Shown in pieces: positions 43,238 through 51,291 of a stretch of 64,000 bases of DNA. Within the stretch, counting starts at the first letter, position 1, and each line of letters starts with the position of its first letter. The position numbers were made by a program, and so were the translations under genes. Origin of the DNA: Micromonosporaceae bacterium KJ-029. Its GTDB lineage: Bacteria > Actinomycetota > Actinomycetes > Mycobacteriales > Micromonosporaceae. The notes below the pieces were generated by a model. That model saw only the letters and a program-made list of their open reading frames with translations, was not told the origin of the DNA and searched no databases. The stretch spans positions 496,001 through 560,000 of the forward strand of contig BIFP01000068.1 of NCBI GenBank assembly GCA_005402585.1. Reading direction: 5' to 3'.

Positions 43238-44233
43238 TCAGCGGGTGGCGGCGCGGGCGACCAGGCCGCTGATCACGCGACCGAAGTCCAGCCCGGCCGC
43301 CTGCACCGCGAGCGGCAACAGCGACGTCTCGGTCATCCCCGGGGAGACGTTGACTTCAAGCACGTGCGGCTGGCCGGCCGCGTCGACGATCAGATCGACC
43401 CGACTGAGGTCGCGGAGGCCGAGAGCGGTGTGGGCGGCCAACGCGACCTGGGCCACCGACTCGGCCACGGCTGGCTCCAGTCGGGCCGGCGTGTGCCAGG
43501 TGGTCCGGCCGGCGGTGTAGCGGGCGGCGTAGTCGTACACCCCGTTGCGCGGCACGATCTCGACCGGCGGTAGGGCCTGCGGGCCGTCCCCCAGGTCGAT
43601 AACGGAAACCGCCACGTCCATGCCCGGTACGTAGCGCTCCACGAGCGCGGTCGGGTCGTACGCGAAACAACCGACCATGGCGGCCGGCAGCGACGCCGCG
43701 TCCCGGACCACGGCGGCGCCGAGCCCCGAACCGCCCTGGGCGGGCTTCACCATCAACGGCAGTCCCAACCGGTCGACGATGCGGTCCAGCACGGCCACCG
43801 CGCCCAGCTCGCTGAACCGGTCGTGCGGCAGCGCGACCCAGTCCGGGGTGGCGATACCGGCCTCGCGGAGCACCGCCTTCGCCGACGGCTTGTCCCAGGC
43901 GAGCCGTGAAGCCCGTGCGTCACACCCGACGTACGGGACACCACAGAGGTCGAGCACGCCGCGCAACGACCCGTCCTCGCCGGTGGCGCCGTGCAGGGCG
44001 ATGATGACGGCGTCGGGCGGATCGGCAGCCAGCGCCGGCAGCAGGGCGACGTCGGCGTCGCGTAGCTCGGCCTCCATTCCGACGGCCCGCAGCGCGTCGA
44101 GCACCCGGCGGCCGGAGCGCAGCGACACGTCACGCTCGTACGACAAACCACCGGCGAGCACGAGCACATGCAGGTCGGAGGTGGCGGACACGACGGGTTC
44201 TTCGGCAGCGGTGGCACCCATGCCGGGCATCAT
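43238..44233 (-). CDS. ddl: D-alanine-D-alanine ligase family protein
   Basis: 331 residues, an ATP-grasp ligase. The N-terminal GGLSYERDVSLRSGRRVLDAL, the central HGATGEDGSLRGVLDL, glycine-rich ATP lid KPAQGGSGLGAAVV, and the C-terminal metal/ATP site DLIVDAAGQPHVLEVNVSPGMTETSLLPLA match Ddl. It likely makes D-Ala-D-Ala for peptidoglycan, though a second Ddl elsewhere is possible and its specificity cannot be read here. The ATG overlaps the aminotransferase stop (ATGA), so the two proteins are translationally coupled. Confidence 0.9.
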   Translation of the reverse strand: MMPGMGATAAEEPVVSATSDLHVLVLAGGLSYERDVSLRSGRRVLDALRAVGMEAELRDADVALLPALAADPPDAVIIALHGATGEDGSLRGVLDLCGVPYVGCDARASRLAWDKPSAKAVLREAGIATPDWVALPHDRFSELGAVAVLDRIVDRLGLPLMVKPAQGGSGLGAAVVRDAASLPAAMVGCFAYDPTALVERYVPGMDVAVSVIDLGDGPQALPPVEIVPRNGVYDYAARYTAGRTTWHTPARLEPAVAESVAQVALAAHTALGLRDLSRVDLIVDAAGQPHVLEVNVSPGMTETSLLPLAVQAAGLDFGRVISGLVARAATR

Positions 44234-45543
44234 GCCAAGTCAGGTCCTGGGGCGTCCGAGCCGGCCCGGCCACGCCGACCGCCCGGCCCGCCGACCGCGC
44301 CGAACACCCGCCGCATGGCGATGTCCTGCTCCATGACGCTGGCCAACCGACGGACGCCCTCCCGGATTCGCTCCGGCGGGGGGAAGGAGAAGTTCAGCCG
44401 CATGTGGTTGGTGCCCGTGCCGTCGGCGTAGAAGCCGGTGCCGGGCACGTACGCCACCCGGGCGGCGATGGCTCGCGGCATCATCGCCTTCGAGTCCAGC
44501 CCTTCCGGCAGGGTCGCCCAGACGAAGAGACCGCCACCGGGGTTGGTCCACCTGGTCCCGGCCGGCATCAGATCCTCCAGGGCAGCGAGCATCTCGTCCC
44601 GCCGCTCCCGGTAGACCTCCCGGTAGACCTTCAGCTGTTCGCGCCACGGCATCGTGCTGAGGTACGTGGTGACGGCGGACTGCGCGTACGCGCTGGGGCA
44701 GAGGATCTGCGCCTCGCTGGCGATCACCAGCTTGTCGCGTACGGCATGCGGCGCGAGGATCCAGCCGACCCGCAGCCCAGGCGCGAAGGTCTTCGAGAAA
44801 GTGCTGAGATAGAAGACCCCCTCGCGGCGCCGCGCCCGTAGCGGCGCCGGCGCCTCCTGCTCGAAGCCCAACTGGCCGTACGGGTCGTCCTCGACCACCA
44901 GCAGGCCGGCGCGCTCGCATATGTCGAGAATTCGCTCCCGCCGCTCCTCGGTCAGCGTCACGCCGGTCGGGTTCTGGTAGGTCGGGATGGTGTAGAGGAA
45001 CTTCACCCGCCGACCGGTGCGGGCCTGTTCCGCGATGGCCGTCTCCAGCGCCTCCGGGATCAGGCCGTCGTCATCCATGGGTACGTGCACGACCTGCGCC
45101 TGGGCGGCCTGGAACACCCCGAGCGCGCCGACGTAGGTCGGCCCCTCGGCGAGCACCACGTCACCCGGGTCGAGGAAGAGCCGGGCCACCAGGTCGAGCG
45201 CCTGTTGCCCGCCGACGGTCACCACCACGTCCTCGGGTGAGGCACCGCAGGCGGCGTCGATGCCGGAGAGGGCCATCACCTCGCAGATCCGCTCCCGCAG
45301 CTCCAGGGTGCCCTGGCCGATGCCGTACTGCAGGGTGGTGGTGCCGTGCTCGGCGCCGAGCCGGCCGAGCATCTCGCCGACGGCGTCCAGGGGGAGAGCG
45401 GCGATGTACGGGGCGCCACCGGCGAGCGAGACCACCTCCGGCCGGCTGGCGACCGCGAACAGCGCCCGGATCTCCGAGGCGGTCATCCCCCGCACCCGGC
45501 GGGCGTACCGGTCGGTGTAGTCGTCGAGTGTCGTGCCGGTCAT
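44230..45543 (-). CDS. PLP-dependent aminotransferase, class I/II
   Basis: 437 residues, fold-type I. N-terminal segments VVSLAGGAPYIAALPLD and TLQYGIGQGTLELRERI, the PLP-phosphate region VTVGGQQALDLVARLF, YTIPTYQNPTG, the Asp in VVEDDPYGQL, the PLP Lys in YLSTFSKTFAPGLRVGW, and the substrate-carboxylate Arg in NHMRLNFSF are all present. Closest in feel to LysN/2-aminoadipate and MocR-type catalytic domains. The GAGGTGAT before the ATG at 45543 supports the start. Substrate unknown; coupled to ddl. Confidence 0.9.
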   Translation of the reverse strand: MTGTTLDDYTDRYARRVRGMTASEIRALFAVASRPEVVSLAGGAPYIAALPLDAVGEMLGRLGAEHGTTTLQYGIGQGTLELRERICEVMALSGIDAACGASPEDVVVTVGGQQALDLVARLFLDPGDVVLAEGPTYVGALGVFQAAQAQVVHVPMDDDGLIPEALETAIAEQARTGRRVKFLYTIPTYQNPTGVTLTEERRERILDICERAGLLVVEDDPYGQLGFEQEAPAPLRARRREGVFYLSTFSKTFAPGLRVGWILAPHAVRDKLVIASEAQILCPSAYAQSAVTTYLSTMPWREQLKVYREVYRERRDEMLAALEDLMPAGTRWTNPGGGLFVWATLPEGLDSKAMMPRAIAARVAYVPGTGFYADGTGTNHMRLNFSFPPPERIREGVRRLASVMEQDIAMRRVFGAVGGPGGRRGRAGSDAPGPDLA

Positions 45544-45835
45544 GACATCACCTCGATGGCTGCTCAGGCGGCTCCCGTCCCGGGTACCCGGGACACCGGC
45601 GACCATGGCGGCACGGCGCGCCGAGTGTTGATGGTAGCCGCCACGGACCACCCGGGTCGCCCTCGAAGACGGGCGGGTCCACATGCCGGACCCCCGGCGG
45701 GTGCGCCTGAGGTGGGCATTCGCGCGTCCCCTCCCACGCCGCCGATCAACGGCGTACGATCGCTCGTCGGGGGCAGGAATGCGGCGGTGGCGTCCGGGCC
45801 GGTCCCACTGCCGAGCCTAGTTTGGGGAAGCGCCA

Positions 45836-46501
45836 ATGTCGCGACGTCTGGTCAGCCTGACCCTGGACACCCTGGAGGATCTGCCCCGTCCATGCCGGCA
45901 ATGTGTCTACTGGGAGCTGGATCCGGTTTCCGCCGACCGTGCCTGCGCCGCCGGTGACCCGGGGCTGGAGAAGGAGGCGTGGGTCTCGCAGACCCTGCTG
46001 GAGTGGGGTTCGTGCGGCAAGCTGATCTACGTCGACGGAATGCCGGCCGGCTTCGTCATGTACGCCCCGCCGGCCTACGTGCCGCGCTCGATGGCGTTCC
46101 CCACCTCTCCGGTCTCCGCCGACGCGGCGCTGCTGATGACCGCGAACGTGGTGCCCGCCTTCGCCGGTGGTGGGCTCGGCCGGATGCTGGTGCAGGGGGT
46201 CGCCCGGGACCTGACCAAGCGTGGGATCAAGGCGATCGAGGCGTTCGGCGACGCGAAGTTCGGCGACGCCGCCGACCCGGCCGGCGCCTGCGTGGCGCCC
46301 GCTGACTTCTTCCTCTCGGTGGGCTTCAAGACCGTCCGTCCGCATCCCCGTTTTCCCCGGCTGAGGCTGGAGCTGCGTACGGCGTTGAGCTGGAAGTCGG
46401 ACGTCGAGTACGCGCTGGAGAAGCTGCTCGGCTCGATGAGCCCGGAGTCGCTGCTGCGCCCGGTCCGCCCCACCCCGGCCACCCGTTCCGCCGCCGGCTG
46501 A
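45836..46501 (+). CDS. GNAT-family N-acetyltransferase
   Basis: 221 residues. The acetyl-CoA-binding turn is visible in VVPAFAGGGLGRMLVQGVARDL, with GKLIYVDGMPAGFVMYAPPAY before it and SVGFKTVRPHPRFPRLRLEL after it. GGGGAAG lies upstream of the ATG, and TAGTTT a little further up may be the -10. Substrate unknown. It is divergent from the aminotransferase and convergent with the CwlM-like gene, 10 bases away. Confidence 0.85.
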   Translation: MSRRLVSLTLDTLEDLPRPCRQCVYWELDPVSADRACAAGDPGLEKEAWVSQTLLEWGSCGKLIYVDGMPAGFVMYAPPAYVPRSMAFPTSPVSADAALLMTANVVPAFAGGGLGRMLVQGVARDLTKRGIKAIEAFGDAKFGDAADPAGACVAPADFFLSVGFKTVRPHPRFPRLRLELRTALSWKSDVEYALEKLLGSMSPESLLRPVRPTPATRSAAG

Positions 46502-46511
46502 CCGGTCCGCG

Positions 46512-47678
46512 TCAGTCGACCACGGTGCCTGCGGCGACCGCCGCCCGAAGCTCACTCACGTCGATCGAACCGGTGGGCACGTCGCGCTCGATCGGCAGGT
46601 ACATCCGCTGCACCGCCGCCACGATCGCCTCCACCACTTTGTCCCGGAACCGGGGGTCGACCAGCCGCTCCCGGTCCGACGGCGAGGTCAGGTAACCGAC
46701 CTCGACACGTACCGCCGGCATCCGGGTGAGCCGCAGCAGATCCCACGCCTTGGCGTGGGTACGGCAGTCGCGCAGCCCGGTACGGGCGACGATCTCCCGC
46801 TGGACCAGCCCGGCGAGCCGCTCTCCGGTCGCCGAGGTCACCCCGTTGTCGGTGCCGTAGTGGTATGTCGCGACCCCTTCGGCGGCCGGGTTGGCGTGCC
46901 CGTCGGTGTGCAGTGAGATGAACACGTCGGCGCCGAGCGAGTTGGCCAGCTGTGCCCGGTCGATGTCGGGCAGGCAGGTCTCCGGCGCCGGCCCGCGGGT
47001 GAGCTGCACCCGTACGCCCGACGCGGCGAACCGCCCCTCCAGCCGGCTGGCCAGATCGTGCACCAGGTCCGCCTCGGTCCAGCGCAGCAGGCCGTCCGGC
47101 ACCACCACGCCCGGGTCGGTGCCGCCGTGGCCCGGGTCGATCACCACCGTCCGGCCGACCAGCGTCGGGCCGGACTGCCGGATGGCGTCCGACTCGCGCA
47201 GCCATTGCGGCCGGCCGCCGACCACCTTGCGTCCGAGCCGGCGCAGGGCGCCCATGGTGTGCGGGCCGCAGGTTCCGTCCGGAGTCAGCCCCACCTCACG
47301 CTGGAACTGGGCCACCGCGCGGGACGTGCGTACGCCGTAGATGGCGTCGGCCCGGCCGACGTCGTACCCCATCTCCAGCAGCCGTTCCTGTAGCGACCGG
47401 ACGTCCTCGCCGGTGAGCGGGACCGGCACCGCGTGATAGAGGGTCCGGGCACCGAGGCGCCACCGGGCGGCGTCGAGCGCCCGCCAGGTCTCGGCGCCGA
47501 CCCGGCCGTCGACACTGAGCCCCCGGGACTGCTGGAACGCCCGTACGGCCCGCTCCGTGGCCGCGTCGAACTCGTCGTGGTACGGGCCGGTCGCCTTGGA
47601 GAGGAGGTCGAGACCGGTCAGCACCGCACGGATCTCGGTCACTGCGGGTCCCCGGTCACCGGGACGGATCGGACGCAC
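46512..47678 (-). CDS. cwlM: CwlM-like N-acetylmuramoyl-L-alanine amidase protein
   Basis: 388 residues. Two PG_binding_1 repeats (about 5-65 and 84-145) precede an Amidase_3 domain. The zinc-site residues are present: His in VIDPGHGGTDPG, Glu in RWTEADLV, His in ISLHTDGHANP, and a catalytic Glu in VRVEVGYLTS. There is no signal peptide or membrane helix, so it should be cytoplasmic. In Mycobacterium the CwlM orthologue is a cytoplasmic regulator of MurA rather than a hydrolase. GTG at 47678 with GAGGGGG upstream. Position beside trxA fits the actinobacterial order. Confidence 0.88.
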   Translation of the reverse strand: MRPIRPGDRGPAVTEIRAVLTGLDLLSKATGPYHDEFDAATERAVRAFQQSRGLSVDGRVGAETWRALDAARWRLGARTLYHAVPVPLTGEDVRSLQERLLEMGYDVGRADAIYGVRTSRAVAQFQREVGLTPDGTCGPHTMGALRRLGRKVVGGRPQWLRESDAIRQSGPTLVGRTVVIDPGHGGTDPGVVVPDGLLRWTEADLVHDLASRLEGRFAASGVRVQLTRGPAPETCLPDIDRAQLANSLGADVFISLHTDGHANPAAEGVATYHYGTDNGVTSATGERLAGLVQREIVARTGLRDCRTHAKAWDLLRLTRMPAVRVEVGYLTSPSDRERLVDPRFRDKVVEAIVAAVQRMYLPIERDVPTGSIDVSELRAAVAAGTVVD

Positions 47679-47834
47679 GCACGACCCCCTCTGCACGGTC
47701 GGTGGCTGGCCGGGCCCGTCGGCGGCGCGTGCCGGCACCACGACGGGGACCAGGTGCTCACCGGCGTCCGGCGGCCCCCGGATTCGAGGTTATGCGCTGC
47801 GCGATCGGTAGGGGTGGTGGGCCGGGAAAAAGGC

Positions 47835-47871
47835 GTCGACCCCGTACCGGTGGTCCCGGTACGGGGTCGAC
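47835..47871 (-). terminator. trxA intrinsic terminator
   Basis: Perfect 16-base arms GTCGACCCCGTACCGG and CCGGTACGGGGTCGAC around TGGTC, followed on the reverse strand by GCCTTTTT. The U-tract makes this the best intrinsic terminator in the window. Confidence 0.85.
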
Positions 47872-47890
47872 GGTGGCCTGAGCGCCGGGG

Positions 47891-48214
47891 TCAGAGCGCC
47901 GACTGGATCAGTTTGACCAGCTCACCCTTGGGCTTGGCACCCGCGATCGACTGCACCGGCTCGCCGTTCTTGAACACGGTGAGGGTCGGTACCGACATCA
48001 CGCGGTAGGTGCGTGCGGTCTCCGGGTTCTCGTCGATGTTGAGCTTGACGATGCTGACCTGGTCGCCCATCTCACCGGCGATCTCCTCCAGCAACGGCGA
48101 CACCTTGCGGCACGGCCCGCACCACTCGGCCCAGAAATCCACCAGGACCGGCTTGTCGGACTTGAGCACGTCGGCGGCGAAACTCGCGTCGGTGACCGAC
48201 TTGGTTGCTCCCAC
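47891..48214 (-). CDS. trxA: thioredoxin
   Basis: 107 residues, full-length thioredoxin with the redox site WCGPC near residue 31-35, preceded by PVLVDFWAE, and the cis-Pro in MSVPTLTVF. Reduces disulfides using electrons from TrxB encoded 59 bases upstream. GTG start with GGAGGAGGGG before it. Probably transcribed with trxB from the SigR-type promoter at 49348-49321. Confidence 0.97.
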   Translation of the reverse strand: MGATKSVTDASFAADVLKSDKPVLVDFWAEWCGPCRKVSPLLEEIAGEMGDQVSIVKLNIDENPETARTYRVMSVPTLTVFKNGEPVQSIAGAKPKGELVKLIQSAL

Positions 48215-48253
48215 TGTTGACCCCTCCTCCGGGATGTGTCTCGTTCAGCCTTC

Positions 48254-48290
48254 AGAGCGACTGGCGCACCGCCCTATTGCCAGTCGCTCT
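48254..48290 (-). terminator. hairpin in the trxB-trxA junction
   Basis: 12-base arms AGAGCGACTGGC and GCCAGTCGCTCT around a 13-base loop; the first-transcribed arm is formed by the last codons of trxB. It may attenuate readthrough into trxA or stabilise the trxB end. Confidence 0.5.
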
Positions 48291-49233
48291 TAGGCAGCGT
48301 GGCGATGAAGCGCTCCGCGTCCAGGGCGGCCGCGCAGCCGGTGCCGGCCGCGGTGATCGCCTGCCGGTACGTGTGGTCGACCAGGTCCCCGGCGGCGAAG
48401 ACACCGGGGATGCTGGTCCGGGTGCTGGGCGACTCGACCTTCACGTACCCCTCGCCGTCCAGCTCCACCTGCCCGCGGAACAGCTCGCTGCGCGGGTCGT
48501 GCCCGATCGCCACGAACACGCCGGTGACGTCGAGCACCTTGGCCTCGCCGGTGTGCACGTTGCGCACCCGCACGCCGGAGACCTTGCCGTCCGCGCCGAG
48601 GATCTCCTCGATCACGGTGTTCCACTCGACCTTGATCTTGTCGTTGCCCAGCGCCCGCTCGGCCATGATCTTGCTCGCCCGGAACGAGTCCCGGCGGTGA
48701 ATGATGGTGACCGACTCGGCGAAGCGGGTCAGGAAGCTGGCCTCCTCCATCGCCGAGTCGCCACCTCCGACCACCACGATGTGCTGGTTACGGAAGAAGA
48801 AGCCGTCGCAGGTGGCGCAGGAGGAGACCCCATGGCCGAGGTACTCCTGCTCGCCCGGTACGCCGAGCGGGCGCCAGGCGGAACCGGTGGTGAGGATGAC
48901 CGCCCTGGCCTGGTAGGCGGTCTCGCCGACCCAGACGGTGCTCAGCGCGCCGGGGTGGCCGGTGTCGACCAGCTCGACCCGGGTGACGTCGTCGGTCAGG
49001 AACTCGGCACCGAACCGCTCGGCCTGCTTGCGCATGTTGTCCATGAGCTCGGGGCCGAGGATGCCGTCCGCGAAACCGGGGAAGTTCTCCACCTCGGTGG
49101 TGGTCATCAGCGCGCCGCCGGACTGCACACCCTCGATGACCAGCGGCTTGAGGTTGGCACGCGCCGCGTAGACCGCCGCCGTGTAACCGGCCGGCCCGGA
49201 GCCGATGATGACCAGGTTGCGGACCTCGTCCAC
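48274..49233 (-). CDS. trxB: thioredoxin reductase
   Basis: 319 residues. FAD-binding GSGPAGYTAAVYAARA, NADPH-binding VVVGGGDSAMEEASFL, redox CATC (SSCATCDGFFF) and the C-terminal GVFAAGDLVDHTYRQA are complete. The GTG at 49233 is preferred: it has GGGAG with a 6-base spacer and begins VDEVRNLVIIGSG like homologues; an ATG at 49239 would sit directly against that GGGAG. It transfers electrons from NADPH to thioredoxin. Confidence 0.95.
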   Translation of the reverse strand: MDEVRNLVIIGSGPAGYTAAVYAARANLKPLVIEGVQSGGALMTTTEVENFPGFADGILGPELMDNMRKQAERFGAEFLTDDVTRVELVDTGHPGALSTVWVGETAYQARAVILTTGSAWRPLGVPGEQEYLGHGVSSCATCDGFFFRNQHIVVVGGGDSAMEEASFLTRFAESVTIIHRRDSFRASKIMAERALGNDKIKVEWNTVIEEILGADGKVSGVRVRNVHTGEAKVLDVTGVFVAIGHDPRSELFRGQVELDGEGYVKVESPSTRTSIPGVFAAGDLVDHTYRQAITAAGTGCAAALDAERFIATLPKSDWQ

Positions 49234-49320
49234 TGCCATCTCCCAATCCTGTTGACTGTCGCCACCGGCGTACCCGCCGATGGCGATCCGAGTGCCGACG
49301 CGGCGGCATCTGCTGTGCAG

Positions 49321-49348
49321 AACATCATCGTACGAACCGGGGATTCCC
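49321..49348 (-). promoter_or_regulatory. SigR-type oxidative-stress promoter of trxBA
   Basis: On the reverse strand GGGAAT (49348-49343), 19 bases, then GTT (49323-49321), matching the SigR/SigH pattern GGAAT-N18/19-GTT known to drive trxBA in other actinobacteria. It lies about 88 bases before the GTG at 49233. Confidence 0.7.
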
Positions 49349-49407
49349 GAGCCGGTCATCCGGTGGGTCACGTCACGTGGACGGCCAAACGTACGGTGAC
49401 TGTCGAT

Positions 49408-50532
49408 TCACCCTACCCGCGTACGGTAGCGGGCGTCCGAGCCGGACCCGGGGACACCACACTCAGGCCCGCTGACCCACGCCCAGTTCGCTCCGGAGCC
49501 ATCCGTGAAGCGGACCACCAGCGCCGGGCGCCCCTGGAAGCGGGCGTAGTCGACCACGTCGAAGACCAGCGGCTCACTGCCGTGTTCGGTGCTGATCTCG
49601 GCCAGGCACACGCTCAACGCCGTCTGGTCGCCGAGGCGGGCCAGGTCACCCGGGGCGGCGAGGCGCCCGCCCTCCACGCTGACCTCCGGCTCCATCTTGG
49701 TGGCGAAGGGCTGGACGGGCGGCTCCTTCGTAAGCGCCTCAGGCGTGTAGTCCGTGCCGGTGAGTTGCGGCGGACCTGCAATCCGGAAGGGCGCCGCGGC
49801 GCTCACCGCGGACCGGTCCGGCTCGCCGGCCGCTGCCCGCTCACTGGAGTCGCTGGAGTTCGCCTCGGGTACGACCGGGCTCTCGTTCCGCTCGCTGAGC
49901 GCGGTGCCCGTCGCCGCGTCATCACCCCGGTCGGGTCGGGACAGCTGGAGGGCGCCCAGCCCGACGACCGCCATGGCCGCGAGCGCGACCGGACCGGCCA
50001 CCCGGGCCCAGCGGCGCCGACGCCGGGCAGGTCGGCTCGGGACGCTCCGCTCCTGTCCCGGCCGTACGGTGCCGCCGGGGCGCCTGGGCCCGCCGAGCGG
50101 CTGTGCCGGCACCACGGCTGGCTTCTCGCCGACCGAGGCCGGGTCGGGATCATTAGTGGATTCGACGACGGCGGCCTCGGTCGCCGGTACGGACCTCTCG
50201 CCCACCCCGGCCAGGTCGTGGTCGCCAGGATCGGCCTCGCCGGCCTCGGCGGACAGAATGCCCGCCGTCTCCGGAAGGTCGGCGGCGTCCAGCGCGGCGA
50301 GGATCCGGTCGGCGAGCGCCGGCGGCATCTCCGGTGCCATCCCGCCCCACTCGGCCAGCTCGGCGCGAACACCGTCAACGGCCGGGGCGAGCAGGGCGTG
50401 GGCCTGCGCCCAGGCCGGATCCTGCGCGACGAGCCGAGCGACCTCGGCCTCCTCGGGGGTGCCGTCCAGCGCGCCGCCGAGGTAGTCGGCGAGCAGGTCG
50501 TGGTCGACCCCGCTGAACTCCCCGGTACTCAC
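49408..50532 (-). CDS. probable membrane anti-sigma factor for SigM
   Basis: 374 residues. Acidic helical cytoplasmic domain at the N-terminus (DHDLLADYLGGALDGTPEEAEV), a disordered Pro/Arg-rich stretch, one membrane helix at about 178-198 (VAGPVALAAMAVVGLGALQL), then a 170-residue extracytoplasmic part with two Cys. The HxxxCxxC of zinc anti-sigmas is absent. Its GTG overlaps the sigM stop (GTGA) and is preceded by AGGAGG. Anti-sigma role is inferred from position and layout. Confidence 0.7.
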   Translation of the reverse strand: MSTGEFSGVDHDLLADYLGGALDGTPEEAEVARLVAQDPAWAQAHALLAPAVDGVRAELAEWGGMAPEMPPALADRILAALDAADLPETAGILSAEAGEADPGDHDLAGVGERSVPATEAAVVESTNDPDPASVGEKPAVVPAQPLGGPRRPGGTVRPGQERSVPSRPARRRRRWARVAGPVALAAMAVVGLGALQLSRPDRGDDAATGTALSERNESPVVPEANSSDSSERAAAGEPDRSAVSAAAPFRIAGPPQLTGTDYTPEALTKEPPVQPFATKMEPEVSVEGGRLAAPGDLARLGDQTALSVCLAEISTEHGSEPLVFDVVDYARFQGRPALVVRFTDGSGANWAWVSGPECGVPGSGSDARYRTRVG

Positions 50533-51263
50533 GCTTCCTCCTGGTTGGCATCCGGCCGGGACCGTCCCGACCCCGATCGGACGCTCTGCGGCGCTCGTGG
50601 GTTCCCGCGGGTGAACCCCGACACGTCCGGGGCGTCGGCGGGCGCCTGCTCGCCTCCGGACCGCAGGTGGCCGAGCAGGACAGCCAGCCGGGCCCGGCCC
50701 CGGGCACACCGGCTCTTGATCGTCCCCTCGGCCACGCCGAGGATCCGCGCGACCTCCGAGACCGGGTACCCCTGCACGTCCACCAGGACGAGGGCGGCCC
50801 GCTGCTCGACCGGGAGCGCGGCCAGGGCGTCGCGGACGACCATCGCGGTGTCGTGGTCGCCTACCGGTGCGGCCGGCTCGACCCCGCCGGTGCCGGAACC
50901 GTCGTCCGTGTTGTGGGTCCCGTCGGGCAGCGGCACCGTGGGATGGGCCTGCCGGCGGCGGATCCGGTCGAGGCAGGCGTTCACCACGATCCGGTGCAGC
51001 CAGGTGGTGACGGCCGAGTCGCCCCGGAACCGGCCGGCGGCGCGGTGGGCGGAGAGCAGCGCGTCCTGGAGCGCGTCGGCGGCCTCCTCACGGTCGCCGA
51101 GCGTACGCAGTGCCACCGCCCAGAGTCGGTCCCGGTGCCGGTGGAACAGCTCGGCGAATGCGTCCCGGTCACCGGCGGCATGGGCGTGCAGCAGGTCGAG
51201 GTCGCTGACCGGTACGCCGGCCGTTCGGTCCTGGCCGGCAGCGCGTCCGTCGCGCAACTCCAT
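50529..51263 (-). CDS. sigM: ECF RNA polymerase sigma factor SigM
   Basis: 244 residues. Region 2 is visible as HAAGDRDAFAELFHRHRDRLWAVAL and DALQDALLSAHRAAGRF, region 4 as LPVEQRAALVLVDVQGYPVSEVARILGVAEGTIKSRCARGRARL. A longer Asp/Gly/Pro linker joins them. The C-terminal 30 residues are disordered. ATG at 51263; a GTG one codon earlier is possible. Sandwiched between the pseudokinase and the anti-sigma gene, as for SigM of other actinobacteria. Confidence 0.92.
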   Translation of the reverse strand: MELRDGRAAGQDRTAGVPVSDLDLLHAHAAGDRDAFAELFHRHRDRLWAVALRTLGDREEAADALQDALLSAHRAAGRFRGDSAVTTWLHRIVVNACLDRIRRRQAHPTVPLPDGTHNTDDGSGTGGVEPAAPVGDHDTAMVVRDALAALPVEQRAALVLVDVQGYPVSEVARILGVAEGTIKSRCARGRARLAVLLGHLRSGGEQAPADAPDVSGFTRGNPRAPQSVRSGSGRSRPDANQEEA

Positions 51264-51291
51264 CACCAGGTCCAGTGGGTGTGCCGCTCGC

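Noticed and set aside
44230..44233. second ATG for ddl one codon downstream
   Set aside because: Both ATGs are adjacent; the first gives the ATGA overlap and was kept, but the difference is one residue.
49370..49381. CACGTG-containing site near trxB
   Set aside because: Only the central hexamer resembles parS; the flanking TTT/AAA arms are missing.
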